From Lysinibacillus parviboronicapiens (GTDB lineage: Bacteria; Bacillota; Bacilli; Bacillales_A; Planococcaceae), in assembly GCF_003049575.1 (NCBI RefSeq), contig NZ_PYWI01000034.1, positions 1-39,471 on the forward strand: 39,471 nucleotides of DNA, written 5' to 3'. Positions 7,031 through 15,400 of this stretch are shown here, piece after piece. The notes below the pieces were generated by a model. That model worked only from the letters and a program-made list of their open reading frames with translations. It had not been told where the DNA came from and searched no databases. The position numbers and the translations under genes are program-made. The first letter of the stretch is position 1, and every line of letters starts with the position of its first letter.

Positions 7031-8476
7031 ATGCTTGAACAAGGTCAAGGTATTCAACGAGACACATCGTTTTTTGAAAAGCGCGGTTACAACAAGGATA
7101 TCATGCCAAAGTCGGTTGAACAAAGAAATTCATCTGCATTTAACTTTTTTACGCTGTGGATGGGGGCAGTGCATAACATTCCTAATTATACAGCTGTTGG
7201 TGGATTCTTACTATTAGGTTTATCACCATTACAAGTGATGATATCACTTGTTATAAGTTCATTCTTAATTGCCTTGCTACTTGTTGTAAACGGTTACGCA
7301 GGCTCAAAATATGGTATCCCATTTGCCATGCATTTGAGACATACATATGGTGATATAGGTGCCAAACTACCAGGGATATTACGTGGTGTTGTAGCAGGCA
7401 TTGCTTGGTTCGGTTTACAAACATTTGCCGGTTCACAAGCTTTATTGATTCTAATGAATAAAATTTTTCCGGGATTCAGTGATATTGGGGATGGTACTAC
7501 AATTTTAGGTATTACTATTCCGGGAATAATTGCATTCTTGCTATTCTGGGTAATTAACTTTGCCATTGGTATTGGTGGCGGTGAAACATTAAATAGATTT
7601 ACTGCTATCTTAAACCCGCTGATTTATATTGTTTTTGGTGGTATGGCTATCTGGGGCATTAAAGCTGGTGGTGGACTCAGTAAAATTATGAGCTATGAAC
7701 TGACTACGGAGGGTAGTATTTTATATCCAACCATTTTAGCATTTATCTTAGTGTTTAACTCCTTACTTGGTGTTTGGGCTGCGCCTGGCGCAAGTGTTTC
7801 TGACTTCACACAAAATGCGAAATCAACGAGAACACAAATTATCGGACAAGTTTCTGGTATTGTTGTTGCTCATATGTTGTTTGCATTTTCAAGTGTAACA
7901 ATTTTAATTGGTGGGTCTATTTATTTTGGTCAACAAGAGTGGAATATACTGAATATTATTAACCAATGGGATAATATATGGACGATTTTCTTTGCAACAG
8001 GTGTACTCCTATTGACAACAATCTCTACAAATGCAACAAGTAATATTATTCCAGCGGCTTACCAATTAAGTGCGTTGTTTCCAAAGCATATAAATTATCG
8101 GCGGGGTGTATGGATTGCATCGATTGCAAGTATTATCACCATGCCGTGGAAGATGATGGAGAATAGTGATAGTATCTTCATGTTTTTAAATATAATTGGT
8201 GCCATTCTTGGTCCAGTTGCAGGTGTCATGATTGTAAAATTCTTCTTCATTTCGAAGTGTAGGATCAATATCGAAGAATTATACTTTGATAGGAACAGCA
8301 ACGAACGGCCAAAAGTGAGAATCAATATACAAGCTTATATTGCGACAATCGTTGGAGTATCCATTTCCTTAATAGGTTTTATACCAAAGTTCCACGTCAT
8401 TTTGGACTTTTCATGGTTTATCGGATTCTTTACAGCAGGTATTTTACTCTTATTATTAAATATTTTTAAAAAATAG
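7031..8476 (+). CDS. NCS1-family nucleobase/allantoin permease
   Basis: This is a 481-residue membrane protein of the NCS1 family (PucI, Mhp1, FurE type), which imports purines, pyrimidines, hydantoins or allantoin with H+ or Na+. The N-terminal family pattern is clear: a soluble start ending RNSSAFNFFTLWMGAVHNIP, then about 12 hydrophobic segments, with GWGQ-like positions as in allantoin permeases not firmly assignable. AAAGGAG lies 7 bases before the ATG. It is six bases before the next ribosome region of allB and divergent from pucR, so allantoin is the likely substrate by context. The gene symbol is left open because PucI and related proteins overlap in sequence. Confidence 0.88.
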   Translation: MLEQGQGIQRDTSFFEKRGYNKDIMPKSVEQRNSSAFNFFTLWMGAVHNIPNYTAVGGFLLLGLSPLQVMISLVISSFLIALLLVVNGYAGSKYGIPFAMHLRHTYGDIGAKLPGILRGVVAGIAWFGLQTFAGSQALLILMNKIFPGFSDIGDGTTILGITIPGIIAFLLFWVINFAIGIGGGETLNRFTAILNPLIYIVFGGMAIWGIKAGGGLSKIMSYELTTEGSILYPTILAFILVFNSLLGVWAAPGASVSDFTQNAKSTRTQIIGQVSGIVVAHMLFAFSSVTILIGGSIYFGQQEWNILNIINQWDNIWTIFFATGVLLLTTISTNATSNIIPAAYQLSALFPKHINYRRGVWIASIASIITMPWKMMENSDSIFMFLNIIGAILGPVAGVMIVKFFFISKCRINIEELYFDRNSNERPKVRINIQAYIATIVGVSISLIGFIPKFHVILDFSWFIGFFTAGILLLLLNIFKK

Positions 8477-8491
8477 AGGGAGATGATTCAC

Positions 8492-9856
8492 ATGAAATTC
8501 GATTTAATTATAAAAAATGGATTGGTCATTCTAGAAAATGGTGAGCAAGAAGTCGAAATAGGGATAAGGAAAGGTAAAATTGCTGCAATCGGTAAAGATT
8601 TAGGTGAAGATGCAGAAATTATTGATGCAAAGGGCTTAATCGTATCTCCAGGCATGGTAGATGCACACGTACATATTACAGAACCAGGAGGAGGCTATCG
8701 TGATGAATGGGAAGGTTATGATACAGGTACACGAGCCTGTGCAAAAGGTGGTGTAACAACAATTATCGAAATGCCATTAAACCAAGTACCTGCAACAATT
8801 AATGGTCAATCTATCAATGAAAAATTTAAAGCTGGAGAAGGGAAATTATCCGTAGATGTTGCAAGCTATGGCGGATTAGTGCCATTTAACTTAGACGGCG
8901 GTATTCAAGAATTAGATAGCAATGGTGTTGTTGCATATAAATGTTTTGTGGCTACATGTGGTGATCGTTCTATAGAAGGTGACTTCATGAATGTGGATGA
9001 CTATACCCTATATGAAGGTATGAAACAAATAGCGAAGACAGGTAAAATATTATCTATTCATGCTGAAAATGCTGAAATTACTGATAGATTAGGAGAAATA
9101 GCTTATAAAAACGGGGAAACATCATTACGTGCTTATGTAGATTCACGACCTGTATTTACGGAAGTGGAGCCAATTAGAAAAATAATCCTATTTGCTAAAG
9201 AAACAGGCTGTCGTGTGCACATCGTACATGTAGCTTGTGAGGAGGGGGTAGATGAAGTTGTAAAAGCGCAGCAAGAAGGTGTCGATATTACATGCGAAAC
9301 ATGTACACACTATCTATATTTCTATAAAGAAGAATTAGATGGTATCGGTCCGGTTGTAAAATGTTCTCCGCCAATCCGTGAACAATCACGTTTGGAAGGT
9401 ATGTGGAATCGTGTATTATACGGGGATATTTCATTCGTCACATCAGACCATTCACCATGTACACCAGACCTAAAAGACAAGGATAATGCATTTGAAGCTT
9501 GGGGAGGGATTGCAGGTGTACAAAATAACATAGATGTATTATTCGATGAAGGTGTACAAAAACGTAACATGTCATTAGCACAATTTGCAGCGATTATTGC
9601 TACAAACCCTGCGCGACGATTTAATCTAGCAGCAAAAGGTAGCATCACAGTAGGGAAAGATGCAGACTTCATATTTATTAAGAAAGATGCACCTTATGAA
9701 TTACAAGCCGAGGACTTAGCATACCGACACAAAATCAGTCCTTATGTGGGGCGTAAAATCGGTGCACAGGTAGTGAAAACATTCCTTCGCGGTGTTGAAA
9801 TCTATGACAAAGAAAAAGGGATTACAGACAAAAAAGTAGGGCTATTTATCTCTTAA
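8492..9856 (+). CDS. allB: Allantoinase
   Basis: This enzyme hydrolyses allantoin to allantoate in the cytosol, the first step of the pathway. The 454 residues carry the cyclic amidohydrolase metal ligands: HVH (H59, H61), the site of the bridging Lys in AYKCFVATCG (K150), H190 in SIHAEN, H246 in VHVACEEG and D319 in TSDHSPC. The KCFVATCGDRS stretch and the end segment EYRHKVSPYVGR-like (AYRHKISPYVGRKIGAQVVK) match Escherichia coli AllB closely, which separates it from dihydropyrimidinase and hydantoinase. An upstream in-frame ATG at 8483 touches the ribosome site GAGGGA (8476-8481), so the ATG at 8492 is preferred. It follows the permease gene closely and would be co-transcribed with it. Confidence 0.94.
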   Translation: MKFDLIIKNGLVILENGEQEVEIGIRKGKIAAIGKDLGEDAEIIDAKGLIVSPGMVDAHVHITEPGGGYRDEWEGYDTGTRACAKGGVTTIIEMPLNQVPATINGQSINEKFKAGEGKLSVDVASYGGLVPFNLDGGIQELDSNGVVAYKCFVATCGDRSIEGDFMNVDDYTLYEGMKQIAKTGKILSIHAENAEITDRLGEIAYKNGETSLRAYVDSRPVFTEVEPIRKIILFAKETGCRVHIVHVACEEGVDEVVKAQQEGVDITCETCTHYLYFYKEELDGIGPVVKCSPPIREQSRLEGMWNRVLYGDISFVTSDHSPCTPDLKDKDNAFEAWGGIAGVQNNIDVLFDEGVQKRNMSLAQFAAIIATNPARRFNLAAKGSITVGKDADFIFIKKDAPYELQAEDLAYRHKISPYVGRKIGAQVVKTFLRGVEIYDKEKGITDKKVGLFIS

Positions 9857-9929
9857 GTAATGAGCAGTAGGACCCCATTTCTCAATTAATATATTATAGA
9901 AATAAACTACTTAGAAAGAAGTGACAACT

Positions 9930-11552
9930 ATGTGGTATCAACAATACGATCCACTTGGAAACGAAATAGTGAGTGGAATCATAGCTTTCCTTCCCATTCT
10001 CTTATTTCTACTAAGTTTAACAATCTTTAAATTAAAAGGGATTTATGCAGCAGCATTAACATTAGGAGTTACTCTTGTCATTTCTGTCGGAGTCTTTGGA
10101 ATGCCGATTACTAAAGCTTTTGCGGCAATTCTTTTCGGTACAGGCAAAGCGCTATGGCCAATCGGTTATATCGTTATTATGGCTGTTTGGTTGTACAAGA
10201 TTTCTGTTAAAGCCGGAAAATTTGAAATAGTACGTGGTAGTATCGCTAGTATTACCGAGGATCAACGTCTTCAATTATTGCTTATTGGCTTTTGCTTTAA
10301 TGCCTTCTTGGAAGGAGCAGCAGGTTTAGGTGTTCCAATCGCAATTTGTGCAGCATTACTTGTGACCCTCGGCTTTAAACCAATTAAAGCTGCTGGTCTT
10401 TGCCTAATCGCCAATGCCTCTACAGGCGCATTCGGTACAGTTGGGATTCCGGTTATTACAGGTGCTCAAGTAGGTGGTATGGAAATTTTAGAACTTTCTA
10501 AAATGACGGCATTTATGTTACCTATGATTTCATTTCTCGTTCCGTTTATCCTCATCTTTATTCTAGATGGATTTAAAGGAATAAAAGAAATATTCCCAGC
10601 AATTTTTATCGTCAGCGGAGTATTTTCGGGACTTCAATTACTAACGATTGCTGTTATCGGTCCGGAGCTTGCGAATATTATCCCTTCTTTAGCTACTATG
10701 GTAATTTTAGCTGTATTCTTAAGAAAATGGCAACCTAAAACGATTTACCATGAACCTGGTGTAAAAGAAACAGGGAATTTAACAAACCACTCTATGAAAG
10801 AAATCATGGTAGCATGGTCACCATTTTATTTACTCACAGGTGTTATAGCCATTTGGAGCCTTCCAGTATTTAAAAATTTATTTGCAGCTGGTGGTGTACT
10901 TGATTTTACAAACGTGGCCTTGAAAATCCCAGGATTACATGATCAAATCTTTCGCACACCACCGATAGCAACAGAAGAAACACCTATGTCAGCTATCTTA
11001 AATCTTAACTTTGTTTCAGCAACAGGGACAGCGATTCTGGTAACGATTATTTTAACAAGTATTCTATTTCCTGCATTAAACATAAAGCAAACCGTTAATT
11101 TGCTAGGTGACACTATTAAAGAACTGTGGTTACCGATTTTTACTATCGTTCTTGTAATGGCTTTTGCAAATCTCTCTGACTTCTCTGGACTAAGTACTTC
11201 ACTGGGACTTGCACTTGCAAAAACGGGTGACTTCTTTCCATTTGTTAGTCCAGTATTAGGATGGATTGGTGTCTTTCTCACTGGATCTGTTGTTAATAAT
11301 AACGCGCTATTTGGTAGCTTACAGGTCGTTACTGGGACGCAAGTTGGTATTTCACCACCTTTGTTAATGGCAGCCAATACAGCTGGCGGAAGCGTGGCAA
11401 AATTGATTTCACCGCAATCTATCGCTATTGCAGCAGCAGCTGTTAATGAGACTGGGAACGAATCAAAAATTTTTCAATATACATTACGATATAGCTTAGG
11501 ATTGCTCCTTCTCATATGTATCATGACATTTGGCTTATCGTTTATCCTATGA
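9930..11552 (+). CDS. LctP-family (lactate/glycolate-type) permease
   Basis: This is a 540-residue membrane protein of the L-lactate permease family (LctP/GlcA). The start [11 protein letters not shown] is the typical LctP N-terminus, and the conserved blocks [38 protein letters not shown] and [18 protein letters not shown] fit the family, with about 12-14 hydrophobic segments. A GTG at 9921 is inside the ribosome region (AGAAAGAAG), so the ATG at 9930 is the better start. It lies between allB and allC and ends at a strong terminator, so it belongs to the permease-allB unit. Lactate is an unlikely substrate in this context; a product or intermediate of the pathway such as oxamate, oxalurate or glyoxylate is an inference. 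Confidence 0.9.
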   Translation: MWYQQYDPLGNEIVSGIIAFLPILLFLLSLTIFKLKGIYAAALTLGVTLVISVGVFGMPITKAFAAILFGTGKALWPIGYIVIMAVWLYKISVKAGKFEIVRGSIASITEDQRLQLLLIGFCFNAFLEGAAGLGVPIAICAALLVTLGFKPIKAAGLCLIANASTGAFGTVGIPVITGAQVGGMEILELSKMTAFMLPMISFLVPFILIFILDGFKGIKEIFPAIFIVSGVFSGLQLLTIAVIGPELANIIPSLATMVILAVFLRKWQPKTIYHEPGVKETGNLTNHSMKEIMVAWSPFYLLTGVIAIWSLPVFKNLFAAGGVLDFTNVALKIPGLHDQIFRTPPIATEETPMSAILNLNFVSATGTAILVTIILTSILFPALNIKQTVNLLGDTIKELWLPIFTIVLVMAFANLSDFSGLSTSLGLALAKTGDFFPFVSPVLGWIGVFLTGSVVNNNALFGSLQVVTGTQVGISPPLLMAANTAGGSVAKLISPQSIAIAAAAVNETGNESKIFQYTLRYSLGLLLLICIMTFGLSFIL

Positions 11553-11570
11553 TGATTTTAAAATGAATAA

Positions 11571-11626
11571 ACCACATAGTAAATCAGAGTTTTCACATTG
11601 ATTTACTATGTGGTTTTTGTTTTTTG
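11571..11626 (+). terminator. Strong Rho-independent terminator after the LctP gene
   Basis: ACCACATAGTAAATCA (11571-11586) pairs perfectly over 16 bp with TGATTTACTATGTGGT (11599-11614), followed by TTTTGTTTTTTG. It separates the permease-allB-lctP unit from the allC unit. Confidence 0.95.
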
Positions 11627-11832
11627 TAAAGATAAATTCAATTCCCTCAGCTATTTAATACTGTTTGGAGTCGTCTGAAAAAGTTGGAACTTGCTCCATA
11701 CGTATGACTTCTTAGTAGCCTATACGTAATCGACAGCTAACTGCTTTTTTGGACTTGCCTCTTAATTTTAACTACCGCATCCTAAACAAAAACTATATTT
11801 GTTGATAGTGCATAAAAAGACCTTTCATAATT

Positions 11833-11874
11833 GTTCATTATGTTAATGAACGATTGTGAGCAAAAACCTATAAT
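11833..11874 (+). promoter_or_regulatory. Candidate allC promoter and operator
   Basis: A perfect dyad GTTCATTA (11833-11840), TGT, TAATGAAC (11844-11851) lies just upstream of a -10-like TATAAT (11869-11874), overlapping where a -35 box would be. The ATG of allC is 32 bases beyond. The rest of the 354-base gap from 11553 holds only the lctP terminator; I see no gene in 11630-11830. Confidence 0.55.
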
Positions 11875-11906
11875 AAAAATGAATTAGAGGAAGGAGTGAA
11901 AGAGTA

Positions 11907-13136
11907 ATGGATATTCAATTAACTTTTGATGCTTTAGATAAGAAATTCACTAGTTTTGGTGGCTTAGAACAAGGTGGAATTACACGTCTGTTATATTCTC
12001 AAGAATGGAATGATGCAATTCGTGAGTTGGAAAAAACATTCAAAGAAGAAGGCTTAGAAGCAAGCTTTGACGACATCGGAAACTTATCTGGACGTCTTGT
12101 TGGAAGTACATATCCAGAAGAAACAATTTTGACGGGATCACATATCGACACAGTTGTTGAAGGTGGTCATCTAGATGGGCAATTCGGTATCTTATCTGCA
12201 CTTGTGGCTGTGAAATATTTAAAAGAAAAATATGGTCAACCACTACGATCGTTAGAAGTATTATCACTTGCAGAAGAAGAAGGTAGTAGATTCCCTTACG
12301 TATTTTGGGGTAGTAAAAACTTCTTTAACTTAGCTAAAAAATCAGATGTCGACACAATTGAAGATGCTGAGGGTATCAAATTCGAAGATGCAATGCGCCA
12401 ATCAGGCTTTGATTACCGAAAAACAGAGGTCGTTCGTAAGGATATCAAAGCTTTTGTTGAAGTGCATATTGAACAAGGTAAAGTGTTAGAGTCAGAAAAC
12501 AAAACGATCGGTGTTGTAAATGGGATTGTTGGCCAGAAACGCTATACTATCAACTTAAAAGGCGAAGCAAACCATGCTGGTACAACACCAATGTCATTAC
12601 GTCGAGATACAGTTGTTGCTTATAGTGCAATTGTTACAGATTTAACAAAACGTGCTAGAGAAATTGGAGAACCACTTGTGTTAACGTTCGGTCATGTCGT
12701 ACCTTTGCCAAACACAGTGAATGTGGTTCCCGGAGAAATTACTTTTTCAATAGATTGTCGTCATATTGATCAACAATTATTACATGATTTTGCGACAGAA
12801 ATAGAAGACAAAATTAAGTTAGTCGCTGAAGCAAATGACATGACTTATGATATTCATTTATGGATGGATGAGGCACCAACATTGATGGATAAAGAAATTG
12901 TTCAAATAATTGAACAAGCAGCAAAGAATAATGTTGGTGATCGTTATAAAGTGATGCCATCAGGTGCTGGTCATGACTCACAAATCTTTGCGGAGTATGT
13001 TCCAACAGCAATGATATTTGTACCCTCTATTGGCGGAATTAGCCACAATATTAATGAAGAGACGAAGATAGAAGACCTTGTTAAGGGGATTGCAGTATTG
13101 AGCGAAGTACTTTATGAACTCGCATATAAAGAATAA
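11907..13136 (+). CDS. allC: Allantoate amidohydrolase (M20 family)
   Basis: This enzyme splits allantoate into ureidoglycine, NH3 and CO2. The 409 residues have the dinuclear metal site of the AllC/HyuC/PucF group: GSHIDTV (H79), HLDGQFG (D90), EEEGSRF (about E124-E125), HIEQG (H187) and the C-terminal SGAGHDSQ region. The dimer-domain signature NHAGTTPMSLRRD is present. GAGGAAGGAG precedes the ATG. It heads a cluster running through allE and allD to allK. N-carbamoyl-amino-acid hydrolase and ureidoglycolate hydrolase have the same fold, but the adjacent allE and allD strongly favour allantoate. Confidence 0.9.
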   Translation: MDIQLTFDALDKKFTSFGGLEQGGITRLLYSQEWNDAIRELEKTFKEEGLEASFDDIGNLSGRLVGSTYPEETILTGSHIDTVVEGGHLDGQFGILSALVAVKYLKEKYGQPLRSLEVLSLAEEEGSRFPYVFWGSKNFFNLAKKSDVDTIEDAEGIKFEDAMRQSGFDYRKTEVVRKDIKAFVEVHIEQGKVLESENKTIGVVNGIVGQKRYTINLKGEANHAGTTPMSLRRDTVVAYSAIVTDLTKRAREIGEPLVLTFGHVVPLPNTVNVVPGEITFSIDCRHIDQQLLHDFATEIEDKIKLVAEANDMTYDIHLWMDEAPTLMDKEIVQIIEQAAKNNVGDRYKVMPSGAGHDSQIFAEYVPTAMIFVPSIGGISHNINEETKIEDLVKGIAVLSEVLYELAYKE

Positions 13137-13163
13137 AAATAATGTAAAAGGAGCCAGATACTC

Positions 13164-13967
13164 ATGGGTTACTTAAATCAAGTTCAAGGATACAGAGAAG
13201 GTTTATTAGAAACACGTTCTGTGATTAAAAAAGACAATTACGCGTTAATTACACCAGATGGCCTAGTTAATAATGTTGTACCTGGCTTCAAAGATTGTGA
13301 CGTCACAATCTTAGGGTCTCCACGTTTAGGTGCAAGATTCGTAGATTACTTAGTAACAGTTAAAAACCAAGGCGGAAACAAAACTGGTTTCGCTGGTGAT
13401 GGTATTCAATCATTTGTATACGTTGTGTATGGCAAAATCAATGCTTATGCGGATGGTGAAAAATACGAATTAACGGAAGGTGGATACTTATATGTACCTT
13501 CACACTTACAGTTGACTTTTGAAAATCATAATAACGGTGAAGATAGCCGCTTATTCTTATATAAAAAACGTTATCAACCACTTAAAGGACACCCCCTTAA
13601 AGGGCATACACCAGAAGTCGTGACAGGTAATGTGAACAACATCGTACAAGAGCCATATGAAGGTATGAAAGAAGTATTAATTCAAGACTTATTACCAAAA
13701 GAAATCGGTTATGACATGAACATTCATATTCTTGCATTCAAACCTGGTGCTTCACATGGTTACATTGAAACACACGTTCAAGAGCACGGCGCTTACGTTT
13801 TAAGTGGGCGAGGTATGTACAACCTAGACAACGAATGGATACCAGTTGATAAAGGTGATTATATCTTTATGGGCGCTTATGTACCACAGGCAACCTATGC
13901 AATTGGTTTAGATGAACCATTCGCATACATTTATTCTAAAGATGCAAACAGAGATATTGATTTATAA
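13164..13967 (+). CDS. allE: (S)-ureidoglycine aminohydrolase
   Basis: This manganese-dependent bicupin releases ammonia from ureidoglycine to give (S)-ureidoglycolate, guarding the stereochemistry needed by AllD. The 267 residues show two cupin halves (about 60-140 and 180-260). The second half has the metal motif ETHVQEHGAYVLSGRGMYNL with its Glu, His and Gln ligands. The pattern EPYEGMKEVLIQDLLPKE before it is characteristic of AllE/YlbA. It lies 27 bases after allC with AAAAGGAG before the ATG, so the two are in one unit. Confidence 0.93.
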   Translation: MGYLNQVQGYREGLLETRSVIKKDNYALITPDGLVNNVVPGFKDCDVTILGSPRLGARFVDYLVTVKNQGGNKTGFAGDGIQSFVYVVYGKINAYADGEKYELTEGGYLYVPSHLQLTFENHNNGEDSRLFLYKKRYQPLKGHPLKGHTPEVVTGNVNNIVQEPYEGMKEVLIQDLLPKEIGYDMNIHILAFKPGASHGYIETHVQEHGAYVLSGRGMYNLDNEWIPVDKGDYIFMGAYVPQATYAIGLDEPFAYIYSKDANRDIDL

Positions 13968-14065
13968 AAAGTGTGCATATTTATCTCCGACAGTTATTGA
14001 AAGATAAATTAGTGAAAGCAGATTTACCCTGAACAACAAGCGGAGAAATGAACTGACTTCCTCAT

Positions 14066-14098
14066 CTATGTGAATGAACGTAGTGTTCATTCACATAG
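14066..14098. repeat. 14-bp perfect stem-loop between allE and allD
   Basis: CTATGTGAATGAAC (14066-14079) pairs with GTTCATTCACATAG (14085-14098) around a 5-base loop. No T run follows, so a simple terminator is unlikely. CTGAC and GTCAG just outside could extend the structure. The half-sites AATGAAC and GTTCATT also make up the dyad before allC (11833-11851). Confidence 0.75.
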
Positions 14099-14137
14099 CA
14101 CAGTCAGAATGCAGTATATGACGGTTGATATTTTAAC

Positions 14138-14317
14138 TTGTTATTAAACTTAAAATACTTTGGTGGCAAGGAGCAACTCCTAGATAAAATGTCCCAAATG
14201 GCACGAGGATTACTTGAAGTATTTGACAAAGTGTGAAATTCAAGTAATGAGAAAAAAGGCATCTCGGCTACAAAGAAATTCTAGATGATTTAGAATCCGA
14301 CAAAATATATTAATCAT
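14138..14317 (+). other. allE-allD gap with possible coding scraps
   Basis: The 366 bases between allE and allD hold no intact gene. Two short frames read like protein: one ending GGKEQLLDKMSQMARGLLEV at about 14162-14236, the other EKRHLGYKEILDDLESDKIY at about 14250-14314. Neither has a start signal, so they look like debris of a lost gene. I do not recognise the family. Confidence 0.3.
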
Positions 14318-14333
14318 GTAAGGGGTTAACAAG

Positions 14334-15383
14334 ATGCGTGTATCTAAAGAAGAACTATTTAATTTAATGAAACAAAAGTTTATAAAAGCTGGATTAAACG
14401 AAGAAGCGGCACATGATGTTTCAGATGTATTAACATACGCCGATCATAGAGGCATTCACTCCCATGGGGCCGTACGTGTTGAATATTATTCTGAGCGAAT
14501 CGCAAAAGGCGGTATTACAGCAAATCCAAACTATACATTTGAACAAACAGGGCCATGCTCAGCTGTCTTTGATGGGGATAATGGCCCAGGTCACCAAATA
14601 GCAAAACAAGCGATGGAAAAAGCCATTGAAATGGCAAAGAAATCAGGTGTTGCCGTTATTGGTATGAAGAACATCTCGCATAGTGGTGCATTAGGTTACT
14701 TTGTTGAAATGGCAGCAGAACAAGATATGGTTGCTTTAAGTATGTGTCAATCAGATCCTATGGCCGTGCCATTTGGCGGAACTGAACCATATTTTGGGAC
14801 AAACCCAATTGCTTATAGTGCACCGTCTGCTGATGACCGTATCATTACATTTGATATGGCGACTACTGTTCAAGCATGGGGCAAAATCTTAGATGCAAGA
14901 AGTAAAAATGCATCGATTCCAGATACATGGGCTGTTGATGCTACTGGTGCACCTACGACGAATGCCAGAGATGTTCATGCACTTCTGCCAATTGCAGGTC
15001 CAAAAGGATACGGCTTGATGATGATGGTAGATATTTTATCAGGTAGTCTTCTAGGAGTCCCACATGGTATACATGTGTCTTCTATGTATCAAGACTTAAC
15101 TAAAGGACGCGATTTAGGTCAACTTCATATCGTCATTAACCCTGCCTATTTCACAGATTTGAATGCTTTCAAGCTACAAATTACAACAATGCTCAATGAA
15201 TTAAAAACACAGCCAGCGGCAGAGGGCTATGGAGAAATTTATTATCCAGGTGAACGCGGTATATTAAGAAGTAAGGAATATGATAAGGAAGGTATTGAAA
15301 TCGTAGACGACATTTACAACTATCTTGTGTCAGACGACGTTCATTACGATCGTTATCATGGAAAAAATAGATTTGCAGAATAA
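14334..15383 (+). CDS. allD: Ureidoglycolate dehydrogenase
   Basis: This NAD+-dependent oxidoreductase of the malate/L-sulfolactate dehydrogenase fold oxidises (S)-ureidoglycolate to oxalurate. The 349 residues match Escherichia coli AllD along their length: YADHRGIHSHGAVRVEYY near residue 41, SHSGALGYFV near 118, MCQSDPMAVPFGG near 140, FDMATTVQAWGKILDARS near 180 and AGPKGYGLMMM near 222. AAGGGG lies upstream of the ATG. The allF gene follows after 17 bases. Presence of AllD rather than ureidoglycolate lyase commits this pathway to oxalurate. Confidence 0.94.
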   Translation: MRVSKEELFNLMKQKFIKAGLNEEAAHDVSDVLTYADHRGIHSHGAVRVEYYSERIAKGGITANPNYTFEQTGPCSAVFDGDNGPGHQIAKQAMEKAIEMAKKSGVAVIGMKNISHSGALGYFVEMAAEQDMVALSMCQSDPMAVPFGGTEPYFGTNPIAYSAPSADDRIITFDMATTVQAWGKILDARSKNASIPDTWAVDATGAPTTNARDVHALLPIAGPKGYGLMMMVDILSGSLLGVPHGIHVSSMYQDLTKGRDLGQLHIVINPAYFTDLNAFKLQITTMLNELKTQPAAEGYGEIYYPGERGILRSKEYDKEGIEIVDDIYNYLVSDDVHYDRYHGKNRFAE

Positions 15384-15400
15384 TAAAATGGAGGAACATT

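Noticed and set aside
9322..9672. 116-codon minus-strand frame within allB
   Set aside because: It is a shadow of the allB reading frame with no ribosome site.
10943..11377. 144-codon minus-strand open frame opposite the LctP gene
   Set aside because: It lies wholly inside a well-supported membrane protein gene, has no ribosome site, and its protein matches no pattern I know.
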